DNA of 64,000 bases from contig JARBJD010000005.1 of assembly GCA_033064195.1 (NCBI GenBank), positions 1 to 64,000 of the forward strand. The letters are read 5' to 3'. The position numbers and the translations under genes were made by a program. Positions within the stretch are counted from its first letter, which is position 1, and every line of letters starts with the position of its first letter. The notes below the pieces were generated by a model, which saw only the letters and a list, made by a program, of their open reading frames with translations, did not search any database and was not told the origin of the DNA. The DNA comes from Blattamonas nauphoetae. Taxonomy: Eukaryota; Preaxostyla; Oxymonadida. Below are positions 46,501 through 56,865 of the stretch, piece after piece.

Positions 46501-47770
46501 CAGGGTGGTCTAGAATTCCTCGGACTCAAATTCCTGCCCGAAAGAGAGGTGCTCAATGGAATTAAAGAGACAAAAAGGGATACACAGAGGTTAATTGATA
46601 TTAATCCTTTTTGTTTTGTTGGTTCACTTTCTCTTAGTCTGTTGATGGTTTTGAAAGGGAAAAACAGTAACATCAGGAGTATAGAACCTGTGAATTGTGC
46701 AAAATCAGAGTAAAACTCACAAAATGAAACTAAAATCATTGCTAAAGTGGAAAGTTAGAGTCTGTGTCGGAATCAGAATCGAATGAAAGATCTGACCTTG
46801 ATCTCATTGTCTTGACCGAATCAAAGTTGAGAAATACAGTCGGAGAAACAAAACAACATTTCAACGCCCATCGAATGAGAGTCATTTGATTTTGTTTCCT
46901 GTATCTCTCAATCAATGTGCATCTGACGTGGCTATCTCCATTTTTGACAGACAGGAAGTAGATTTTGACGAATCGTGTTTCCTCAAATATACTGAGCATT
47001 TTATACTGACTTGAATCTGTTGAATGATCGTTCTCTCCAATTCTCAAAAGTACACGACTTTTTGAAGGATCAACGACTGTGATGTACAGAGGATCATCAA
47101 GTACAGTTAAGTTCTAATTTCCCCGCGTACTGAGCGTGACATGAATTTTATCGTCCATGAATGTTCGAACCTCATTTTTTTGTCGGGATCCTCACTGGTG
47201 AGGATCTGTCGTCGTTGTGACCATCCACAGCTCGACTTACGACCCCGTCCTCATTCACAGTGACGTGTACATATGGAGTCTGGATCATACGATTGTTTGA
47301 AGAGGAATGTATGAACAGACTTTTCACTGAGCGGTGAGAAATTCAACCAACCGATGAAGGAGATACCAATAGACGTATAAATCCAGCGTTTCAAATGAGA
47401 TTGGCGTTGAAATGTTGTTTTGTTTCTCCGACTGTATTTCTCAACTTTGATTCGGTCAAGACAATGAGATCAAGGTCAGATCTTTCATTCGATTCTGATT
47501 CCGACACAGACTCTAACTTTCCACTTTAGCAATGATTTTAGTTTCATTTTGTGAGTTTTACTCTGATTTTGCACAATTCACAGGTTCTATACTCCTGATG
47601 TTACTGTTTTTCCCTTTCAAAACCATCAACAGACTAAGAGAAAGTGAACCAACAAAACAAAAAGGATTAATATCAATTAACCTCTGTGTATCCCTTTTTG
47701 TCTCTTTAATTCCATTGAGCACCTCTCTTTCGGGCAGGAATTTGAGTCCGAGGAATTCTAGACCACCCTG
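46501..47770. mobile_element. 1.27-kb MITE with 368-bp inverted repeats, TA target
   Basis: Begins CAGGGTGGTCTAGAATTCC and ends with its reverse complement. The inverted arms run 46501-46868 and 47403-47770 and are close to identical (both give the same spurious reading frame MILVSFCEFYSDF on opposite strands). TA is duplicated at 46499-46500 and 47771-47772. The 534-bp centre has no transposase. A Tc1/mariner-type non-autonomous foldback element is the likely class. Confidence 0.92.
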
Positions 47771-47795
47771 TACTATCATTCTTTTCCTTTCAATA

Positions 47796-47874
47796 CTCAG
47801 TTGTTAATGAAGCCCTGGTTTGTTGGGTGTCAGAGCGTAGCGATGACATTTCCAACAAACCAGTGCTCATTAAC
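47796..47874. repeat. E1 internal complementary region
   Basis: 79 bp whose reverse complement is the E1 right end (GTTAATGAGCACTGGTTTG...) joined to the E1 left end (TGTCATCGCTACGCTCTG...). This equals a circle junction, a hallmark of DIRS-like elements. Confidence 0.78.
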
Positions 47875-48139
47875 AGCGAACACTGCCACACAACTGATGT
47901 TCGTTCTCGTTTTGTCGCAAAACCGACTCTAGCACAGCCCTTTGGCCTTTCCATTTCACTTGTCACTTTTGACCTCTCATGTTTGTCCAGTTTTCTCTCC
48001 CTCGTTGAGGCTCTTTCTGGACAGAGACAGTGATCTCTCTCTTTTTTGCTCATTAACCACCCAAACAGGGGTAGAACCGACACTGTGACCCTTGCGTCCC
48101 TTGTCGGGCATAATTTTTTAAACAGATAAAGTTTTCTTT

Positions 48140-48229
48140 TTCTCTGTTTTGTTTCTCTTGGGCAGGCCACCCATTGTATATTTCCACGTCACCGGTCTCA
48201 GTTGTTAATGAGCACTGGTTTGTTGGAAA
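48140..48229 (-). repeat. E1 right inverted terminal repeat
   Basis: Matches the left end inverted, from CAAAACAGA through GGGTGGCC to GTTAATGAGCACTGGTTTG. The preceding 70 bp (from TTTTTTGCTCATTAACC) resemble the corresponding part of E2 at 63850, showing one element family. Confidence 0.75.
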
Positions 48230-49626
48230 AATCTTGCTCTCAATTGGCATCTCTGACCTCTCGATGAGTAAAGTGAGACAATTAGGATGGTTCTCGATGA
48301 GTCGGAACAGAATCGAGATGGAAGTTTGGCTGGTCTCTTGCCGAAGGGTGTCCTCGACGACTTTGTGAACCTGTTCAGGCCAGACCGAGACCAGCTTAGC
48401 GAGAAGTTGTGGCGGAGAATGGGCGAGTGTGTTGAGAAGTATGGCGTATCCAGAGGGGATGTGGTAATAGTGAAAGCAACAATCAGAAAAGAGCGGAATC
48501 AAGACGGTTTTGTTTAGAAATCTGGCGATCAGGTCAGGATGAGCTAAGAGAGAAGAAAAGGGAAGATTGATGTGAATAAGTATGAATTGGATCTAAACTC
48601 ACAAGAAACAATTGTTTTTTTGAATTCAGACCACGAAGAAACCGAGAAATGTTCGGGAGAAGTTGGGATATCTGGGAAGGACATTGTGAAGCAATGATGG
48701 TGGTCCTTGCGATCACCTGAAATCGGTCAATTGTGTCCTGAAATGATGAAGAAGGAGAAAAGGTCACACATTCACTTGAAGAGTGGTTGAGAGGAACAAT
48801 AACATTTTTGAGATTTCAAGCTCCTGATGAATGATTGAAGAGAAATGTGTCACGATCTCAATGGATGGGTTCGGGATTGCAGTGATGAGATGGTCGAGCA
48901 CTCGTGGAGAAAGACCCGTCAGAGCACAAGCGAGTGATTCGCGTTCAAGAATCGCCAGAGAAAGAGTGAGGATTTCTCGCTCACCATCGGGAGATGAGTC
49001 GTCCACGTGCCAGACCGGAACACAAACCGTGTCCACAAAGGCAATAAACATGTCAGACAACGATTCGTCCAACACAATCGGGTAGAACGATGAACACTTG
49101 TCCAGGAAGCGAAGAACAAGGAGATTGAACGGGTTTTCCAACAAAATACGGAACAAGGAAGCAACAAGACCCGATGAATGAAATAGGGAGTGTCGGTCAT
49201 CATCAGACAAATGTGGACGAAGGAACTGAAAGAAGAGATCACTCTGGAAGCAAAGGGTTCATCAGAAATGAGAATGAAGTGAAAAATATCACAGACGGAG
49301 CTTGCTTGAGGAATAAAAGCTGATCCGAGAGCAGAAAACAGTTGAGATCGTTCTTCAGGAGAAACATGATTGACGAGGCCTGGTGAATATGAATGTCGGT
49401 GAGAGAAATATCAAAACAAACGAGAAAATAATGACGGCTGCAGTACTGTTTCCGGATTGGATGGATTCTCTTGAACAGATTTGGAAGACGAGATATGCGC
49501 CAGAAGTGTCTCGAACGGGGTTTCCGTCATCGTTGAGACAGAGATCGACATGTTCTGTTGAGAGAAGGTCAAACCACATAGATTGGAACAAGTGGAGTGG
49601 TGCTGTGAGGTAATAACACTTATCAT
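48230..49626 (-). CDS. gene D, 5' part
   Basis: The upstream half of gene D, read right to left. Exon blocks: about 49600-49430 (first exon, frame not settled); 49380-49260 (LNCFLLSDQLLFLKQAPS); 49230-48790 (SDLFFQFLRPHLSDDDRHSL, then NPFNLLVLRFLDKCSSFYP); 48737-48605 (DTIDRFQVIARTTIIASQCP); and 48540-48230 (AHPDLIARFLNKTVLIPLF, then NCLTLLIERSEMPIESKI). Introns are short with C/T-rich CAG or TAG acceptors (one ends near 48738, another near 48542). The frame runs into E1 at 48229 and resumes at 24545 with LEYVFHTLL. Function unknown; helical-repeat character. Confidence 0.62.
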
Positions 49627-49805
49627 GAATTGCTTCTTCAGATCATGCCCATTGTTTTGAAAGTCACTTTAAGACAGAAAAAAATAGAAAGTCTCTTCTA
49701 CAATATCAATAAATCATTTCTGCGAACAGGCTCACGTTTCCATTCACACTTTAGTATGTCTCTTGTAATAATCGAGAAAACAAGGATTGAAGTCTCAAGA
49801 ATGAT

Positions 49806-52800
49806 TTATTGAGGCCGTTGGGAGTTTACACCCAAAATGGACATGATTGTTGATGAGTAGAACATCGTCAACTGTGCATTTTTCGTTGATTTCTCTTGTA
49901 GCAGTGTTTGTTCGAGTCCATCGAAAAACCCTTCTCGTTCCAGCGTCTGCATCAATATCGTCCATCCTTTTTCAGAATCATCACCATTAGCCTTGATTAT
50001 GGTGATAATATCGAACATGTTCCATACAGTGCGTCGGTGTGTGTCTTCGTTTTCCATTTCCGATAGAAGTGACTGGATGACCATTGGGATGTGAGAAGAA
50101 CGAAGAAAACTCAGTGTTGGTTGGTGTTGGATACTCACATCTCAGATATTGGACAGCAACTGCAATGTGTTTTGGTATTCCTTGTTCCACGAAAAAATGT
50201 GAGGATTGCGGCTGATCTGGACGAGAGATTGTTCAATTGGGATTAACAATTCGTGTAGCACCACATCTCGGACTGATTCAGGGTCAGTGTCGGAGGAGTT
50301 GGAGAAAACTTCAACAGAGTATGTGTGACCGAGATGGATGGCTTCTTGGAGGATCGTGAGGATATCATGTAGGATTAACCAATCATCGATCACAGAAAGA
50401 TCTCGCAGATGTGGGGTTGAAAGAATTTTGGGAATGATTTTGGAGGAGATAAATGAGAGGCAGGTAATGAGTGAACTCCAACTGAGAGATTTTTGAACCA
50501 GGCCAAGAGTATTCTTGAATATCGGTGGATGGGATGAAGGCAGGAGCACCGTGATTGAGTCCACAAACACTGAAGCTGGGTTTGTAGAGTCTTGTCCAAT
50601 CGCCTTCAACAAATCGTCGATGCTGAATGGGTATTTGAGAGGCGAGGTGATCGAAGAAATCAATCTGTTGGCTTTTTGAAGGAGCTTCTCATCAAACGTG
50701 TACCCATCTCTGACCATCGCAACATGTGAGATGAATGCTTGTGAAACAGAATCAACTGTAACTGGATCATTAGGATTCCATCGCAAAAACGGAGAGAATT
50801 CTGGAGCAATTGTTTGAATACCGTGGTTGGACAACCCGTCCAAATTGGAAAACCCGTCCACCTGAGAATCGGACACAAATTGTTGGTATGAATATTTCTT
50901 TATTGACTTTTGTTTTTGTTCTCATTTTCGACTCATTGATAAATTTTTATTTGTTGCAATAGATTGAAATGAAATTTAATCTTTTTTCCTAACTTTGACT
51001 TCGAACGGAGGGATCTTCCCTAAATTTTGTTCATCCCGTTCCTTCACAACCACCTCTTTTTACCTCTCGCGAATTCGTTCCATGACCGTATTATCTCCTT
51101 CTAAATACTCATTGTTCTTTTGTTCTCACTCTTTCTCCATCTCCTTCCAGAACGTTGGACCAACAAGTCGGACTCCAAAGTGGAACGCAAATTTATCCGA
51201 AGTGAAGGCGTATTTGAAAAAGAACAAGATTGAACAAAAAGATCAACTTCTCACGTTGCTGAAGCTCGAACAGAAAATGAAAATTTTGCCAGGGATCATC
51301 CAATCCATCACTGGCATTCATAGTCGCTCTCTCTCTCGAGCAAGAGCAGCTATGAAAGAAAATCGTCCAATACAACAACCAGGACGTCCCTCCAAAGTAC
51401 CTCCAGCAGAACTTGACCGTCTTCGATCCTGGCTTAAGGAACAAGTTGAACTGAAGAAAGAGATCACACGTCCGATGGTCCAAAAGAAGGTCTTTTTCAC
51501 CATTTTCCATCTTTTCAGATCCAAAACATATTGGTTGGATCTTCCAATCCTAAAACAAGGCTGATCGAACTCGATGACAGCTGGGCATGGAATTTCTGTG
51601 ATGCGAATCCCGATCTCTTCTTCTCGCGACCTATTCAAATGGATGCTCCAAAAATTGCAGCAAGCAACGAACAAAACATGGTTGAGTGGATGACTCAATT
51701 GAAAACTGTGATTGATACCTTCAGCATACCGAACGATCTTATTTTTGACTACGATGAAACAGGGTTCTCTACCATCCATGATTCAAGAGTAAAAGTGATT
51801 CACGGCGCTGGAACTCCCACACCTATCAAAGCGAAACCTACTAAAATCCAAAATTTCACTCTGGCGTGCACCGTTTGTGCTGACGGATCGCATCTACCTC
51901 ACGCACTTGTTTACCCACTTAAATCTCAGCCAAGTGAATTTAATTCACTTCGCACTTTTCATATTATCCCGTATTGTTTGGGAAATGGGTATGTGAATAG
52001 TTACATCTTTAGCCGCATTCTGGAAGAGACTATCATCCCAGCAATCAACACCAAAAGAAACGCACCGAATCTCACGAACCAGTGGGCATTACTTCTTCTC
52101 GATAACTGTAGTTCACACTTGTCCTCAAATATTGCTGAAATGTGTAAAACGAACAAAATTCAACTGCTATCTCTCCCTCCAAACACAACACACCTCACCC
52201 AACCCCTCGACGACAAAATCTTCCAATCCCTCAAGAATCAATACGACAAATTCTATGCATCACCTCTTGAGTTCTCTCAACAAGCGCATCGGACAGCGAT
52301 TGTTTCCGCGCTTCCGCTCGCCTGCCAAAAGGCATTCACGATCGACACAATCGTTTTATCGTTTCGACGCTGCGGAATCTTGGATAGAGATGTGACACAT
52401 ATCCTCCATCGACTGCCAGACAATCTTGATACCGTCAAAGATGGAATAAAGACCAAACCAAGTGATTGTGGAGACAGTTCGTATGCCGGCATTCGTTCAG
52501 TGGTCAGTGCTGGAATCCTCCTAACATCGACTGAGTCGATGGAAAAGACGAAAATGAAGGAAAGAAAACAGGAATCAAGGGAAGAACGAAAAAAGGAACA
52601 GGAAGTTGTCAAGAAGAAGTGCAACCTTCGAAAAACAACCATGATTCAGCGACCCAGAGCTGTCAAGAAGACTATTGAACAAGAGCGAAAGAAAGCTAAG
52701 AAGCCCAAGAAGCCCAGAATGAGGCGCACAACAATCACAACTCGATCTGCAACGAGAAACGGGATGAACAAAATTGAGGGAAGATCCCTCCGTTCGAAGT

Positions 52801-53002
52801 CAAAGTAAGGAAAAAAGATTAAATTTCATTTCAATCTATTGCAACAAATAAAAATTTATCAATGAGTCGAAAATGAGAACAAAAACAAAAGTCAATAAAG
52901 AAATATTCATACCAACAATTTGTGTCCGATTCTCAGGTGGACGGGTTTTCCAATTTGGACGGGTTGTCCAACCACGGTATGAGGAAAAAAGGGTGATACC
53001 AT
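49806..53002 (-). CDS. gene C: helical protein, split near its start by a transposon
   Basis: Unknown protein, with Leu-rich helices and a segment (AFISHVAMVRDGYTFDEKLLQ) resembling one in gene I (VFNSLVAIVKQGYPFDRALQD); this suggests a shared domain. The start is ATG 53002-53000 (MVSPFFPH), then a pogo-like element occupies 50821-52977, and coding resumes at 50820 (IQTIAPEFSPFLRW). Removing the element and one TA makes MVSPFFPHIQTIAP in one frame. The frame runs to about 50160. A last exon (HIPMVIQSLLSEMENEDT ... SILGVNSQRP) ends with TAA near 49809; the joining intron (about 45 nt) is tentative. Gene D begins about 180 bp downstream on the same strand. Confidence 0.68.
50821..52977. mobile_element. 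complete pogo-like transposon with 220-bp TIRs
   Basis: Inverted repeats 50821-51040 and 52758-52977 begin CCGTGGTTGGACAACCCG and differ at only a few bases. TA is duplicated at 50819-50820 and 52978-52979. It has one transposase gene on the plus strand. It sits in the first exon of gene C. Confidence 0.93.
51082..52808 (+). CDS. pogo-like DDE transposase with 29-nt intron
   Basis: The transposase of the surrounding element. ATG 51082 is a candidate start; a TTCCAG acceptor at 51151 suggests an upstream intron, so the true start is uncertain. A 29-nt GT-AG intron at 51490-51518 joins MVQKK to IQNILVGSSNPKTR in phase. The N-terminal HTH part is GIIQSITGIHSRSLSRARAA. The catalytic triad lies in IFDYDETGFS, LLLDNCSSHLS and HLTQPLDDKIF. 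The C-terminus is a long Lys/Arg/Glu-rich tail (KMKERKQESREERKKEQE). The last codons lie inside the right TIR. The frame is intact; the element looks recent. Confidence 0.9.
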
Positions 53003-53156
53003 CAGACGACATCATTTGATCTCAATTGTTTCAAAAGAATTTGTAAAAATAAATGAAATCCGTGAGATGTCGTCTCAGGCAGTTTTGATATCGCTCAGAC
53101 TCTCGCCCATTTTGGTTCGTCAATATCCCCTATTATGGGTATGATCAATCGAACAC
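53003..53156. promoter_or_regulatory. head-to-head promoter region of genes C and H
   Basis: Only 154 bp separate the ATG of gene C (minus) from that of gene H (plus), so it must hold both promoters. No known element is identifiable; inferred from position. Confidence 0.35.
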
Positions 53157-56100
53157 ATGTCCTTTTCATTCTCATCGAACAACGCTCCCTCCTTGCCTTC
53201 AGTCAATCAGATAGACATTTCTCACCCCGATGATATTGTGTTGATGGATCCATCATCGCGTGAAGAACTGAAAGACTTTTTCCTATTCTTCGACAGGGTT
53301 GTTCAGGAGAAGCGAATCGTTGAATGGACAGTGTGCTCTTTGTTGTGGTCATGAATCTTGTATCTTTTTTCAGACTGTATTGGAATGGTTTGTGGAAATT
53401 ATGGTCAATCTCGAGTTGCTGTGGAAAAGTTATGATTCAGAATCATCTCAAACCATGACAGATATCTCAATCGATCAATCGGAATCTTCCCGACGGAGTT
53501 TTTTCCTTTTATTCATTCATTCTGCAACTGTCCCTTCGTCAGAACCCCCAGAATCTATCTTGTCTCCTACACTCACTCCGTCATCCTCCAACATTCTTGT
53601 CAATGTCTGCAAATTCACTCTCGTTTCTCTCAACACTCTTTCCACCTCTGGATGCATCCAGCTTCCTCCATCTGTTCAAGCCATCAACGCCACCAGTCTC
53701 GCATCCATCGTGTCCACCTTCTTCGAATCTGGCGATCTCGTCCTCCTCCCAAACGTCACTCTCGATACAATCAGACTCACCCTGTATGAGAGAATTCTAC
53801 AAATAGATGAACATGAAAACCCATCATTTCTGTTCAATCCCATCTTCCTCGCTAAAGCTACATCCTACATCGTTAATGCATCCGACCTTGTTTCAGTTGT
53901 GAACAGCTCACCTTTTCTCACAGATTCCGATGACATACCTTCAGAAGAATTGTGGAGGGCAGCTAATTCTGTCGTGACCCGTTCCTCACTCAAGCACGAT
54001 GTGGATTCTCTTTTCAGATTCGAAGAGTGGGTCGAGGTGATGACAAAGTGTGCAACAAGTGAAGAAGTGTTCGTTTGTGTTTTCTCCACCATCATCTCTT
54101 CAGAACGACTTCTCTTTTCTCCGCATGCCGTGCTTCAGGTCTGCTCTCCTCCGTCTCCAATCGAAATACCAACACATCGCTCACCATCCTCATCCTTCCG
54201 ATCAGAACTCTCCCAATCCTCTAATAGTCACGTCATCCGAACCAACACTTGATTGGAACCCAACCGCACCGTCAATCGCCATCCAATCATCTTTTTCGTT
54301 CCACTCTGCCAATCTCAGCAATCCAAACACTGGTCAGTCGCGATTGGAGGATGAATCGGAACGATCGGATGTGTCTCTGAACACCCGCCCTCCCTCAAAC
54401 TCTTCGCTCTCCTCAGTCACTTTTCAACAGAAGGCCCTCAACATACTGACCATCCTCCACTCACTCATCACGGCTCCTCACTCCCAAAGTTCAGCCACCT
54501 CGAATCCTGCCCCACTGTTCCATCTTCTTGGTCAATCAGATTTCTCATCCATCTCGCATCAACCACTCGATCTGAATGAGAAATTCTCGAATCGCATCTT
54601 CTTTGAGGAGGACGAGACCATCCTCACAAACCACATTCTCAGATGCCATCGTCTTTGCAAGCATGTTCCTCCCAATCAGTGCATCCCCAACTTGAGACAA
54701 TTCGTGGATGGACTGGTTGGGCTTCTGGAATGTCAGAACAAGCTGCTTCAACACGAAGTTGTGTTGCTTCTCAAAACTCTTCTTTTCACCCTCGAGTTTG
54801 GAGACATCCACCGTCGATTGTTGGACAAACTCCGTTACGCTTTCCGAGAGGGCTCGAGTGCATCTCAGCTTGTTCTGCTTTACGTCGCCGTCGTCTGCAA
54901 TGCGGCAATGTTTGAAAATCACAAGTCTCTCGACGATCCCCTCTCCGACTTTGATTGGGATGGACTAATTCATCACAACAATCTGGACGACTCAGCTTTT
55001 CGTCTCTCTATCATCCTTCTCGGAGGTGAGTTTTGGCGTCACAAATCAATTGCAAAGAAACGTGCCGTATCCATGTGTCTTCAGTTTGAGAACAATCAAC
55101 ACGCGATTACCCGAATCGCCTCGTTTTTCTCTGTCGTGATGCCAAGCACGGATCAGATGTCATTCAGACCGTATCTGGACTTCTGTTTGATCATGTCGTT
55201 CTTCCTTGGAATGATCCTTCCCGACACAATCACCGACTCACTCTGGAACAGTCCAGACTTCACTCATCCCTTCGGTTGGCTCGGATTCCATCCTTTATTC
55301 CTGCTGAACCATCCATCGTCCAATCACCAAAGCCAGACACAGCAGAGGGTTTTGATGGAGTTTCTGTGCGAGGCGACTCGTTCGCTCATCTCCAGACTCC
55401 ATCTTCGAGCAAACCATTCTGTCTTCACTCGACAAATCACCGCTCTTTTTGATCGTCCCACTCATCGGTCTTCATCCCCTCTTCTTTCGAGGCATCCTTC
55501 CTCTTCACAATGAACTTCCCCTTGCGAATCTCGCTTCAGTTGTCGCTTCGATCATCGACTCATCGACATCATCTCACACTTTCGAATTGCGACAACTCTT
55601 TTCAGTTTTCCCTCCTCCCCTCGTCGTCCACTTCTTCACTCGACCAATCTGCTTCATCCATTCACTTGATGGATTGAAACATGCTCTCCTTCTCTTTCTT
55701 TTCAATCTTCTCCCAGCGTGTGCTCCTTTTGGAGAGTGTCGGAGTCTCGCGATGATCTTCAGGGAGTTCTCGACAGTCCAACCTCCCAACGCACAGCCTG
55801 ATGAAGTTGACCTCGCTGTGCTTCAAACTGTTCTCGACCTCCACTGGTTAAGCATTCCTCCTTCTTTCGATTCTCCTTTGTTGCCCTTCGCTTCGTCCAA
55901 CAATCACTTCTCCATCTCTTCCAGAGACTTCAACGTCCCCCAATCCATCTTCATTCATCGATTCGCTTCCGACCCTCTCGTTTTGAAACTGGCAAGACAG
56001 GTGAAAGATGTTGCGTCGTTGAGTGTGCCGTTTTCTTTGCTTTCATCGATCCACAGCTTCATCCAAGTGGTTTCAATCCTATCCAAGAATGTTGTTGTGT

Positions 56101-56380
56101 GTCTTGCTTTCTCTCATTCTCTCTCAGAAGCCCAGCACCAGCTCTTGTTTCGGTTGTGTTGGAAGTGATGACCCGCCTTGTGCGAGTGAGTTCGGATGGT
56201 GTTCGGATGGAGTTGGTGTGGCGTGGGGTGTTGGATGCTGTGGTTGTGTCTGTCTCTTCATCATCGTTTTTGGAGGACTTCGAAAACGGAGTGGTTCTGA
56301 TTGGGACTCTGCTCGGCACGATTCGACGAGTGGAGCAGAGCACGCGGGCTCGTCGATTCGACTTCTCCTCTTTCTTCTGA
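53157..56380 (+). CDS. gene H: large protein of unknown function
   Basis: ATG 53157. Exon 1 (SFSSNNAPSLPSVNQIDISH) is joined by a 43-nt intron (53331-53373) to TVLEWFVEIMVNLELLWKSY; a 31-nt intron (54073-54103) joins SEEVF to NDFSFLRMPC, both in phase. The frame then runs to the T5 tract at 55446-55450, where coding shifts by one (ITALF to LIVPLIGLHPLFF); one extra T would keep it open, so a homopolymer indel is likely. It continues to about 56080, and a last block (VSVVLEVMTRLVRVSSDGV ... FDFSSFF) ends at 56380. The helical Leu/Ser-rich composition over about 1,050 aa suggests a helical-repeat scaffold, but no family is recognised. Confidence 0.68.
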
Positions 56381-56865
56381 TGTCGTCTGCGTCTATGCAA
56401 AGTCTCGACAAATCAGACAAGCCCAGCCGCCTGAATATTGCGAGGCAGTGGGTGGGTTCGAGTAGTACGTGATGAAGGGAAGCGGAAGTGGGATTCGGAG
56501 GGAGAGAGGGTGTGTTGGGAAGGATGAGATTGTGCGAGCAGTTCTTTCAGAGACTATGGCACTCGCGACAGAACGAGGAGACGAGGATTGAGAAGGATAG
56601 GAATCAGAGCTAGATCTTTCTTTGTTCATTGATTTTAATCATTTCACACATTCTTTGATTCAGATTTTCTTTTCTCTGTTCATCGATTTGCGGATTGGAC
56701 ACAATTCTGTTAAAGGAGAATCATTCAGATGGAGTCGATATTGCTTTATTCTGAAAACTGCTGTTAAAAAAGAATATGACCAATATGAGGTGTTTTACTG
56801 AAACGGAACCCATAATTCATCTCCCACGATTGAGACTCGAAACAAACGGATCAGAAAACTCCTCG
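56381..56865. other. intergenic, genes H to B
   Basis: 485 bp. The part from about 56620 resembles the sequence before gene A (TTAAAGGAGA-TCATTCAGATG, then TATTGCTTT-TTCT-AAAACTG), so the upstream region was duplicated together with the gene and may hold its promoter. Confidence 0.5.

Larger units (their letters stand above)
24546..48229. mobile_element. E1: 23.7-kb composite element, DIRS-like ends, nested insertions
   Basis: Related inverted ends: after a left-only extension of about 22 bp, the left end shares AACCAG-GCT-CATTAAC and the following 70 bp (through ATACAATGGGTGGCC) with the reverse complement of the right end. A 79-bp internal complementary region (47796-47874) contains, inverted, the right end fused to the left end, the layout known for DIRS-like tyrosine-recombinase retroelements. 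No target duplication is seen, and dropping 24546-48229 leaves gene D in frame. I see no intact reverse transcriptase or recombinase; the element's own part looks decayed. Much of its length is later insertions (hAT-type, unclassified, pogo-like, MITE). Class assignment rests on architecture only. Confidence 0.72.

Noticed and set aside
46434-47807. Two identical hydrophobic proteins on opposite strands
   Set aside because: Both lie in the inverted arms of a MITE; no codon-level support for a gene.
24546-48229. A single giant cargo-carrying transposon comparable to fungal Starships
   Set aside because: The block resolves into several separately bounded nested insertions, and no captain-type recombinase gene is visible.
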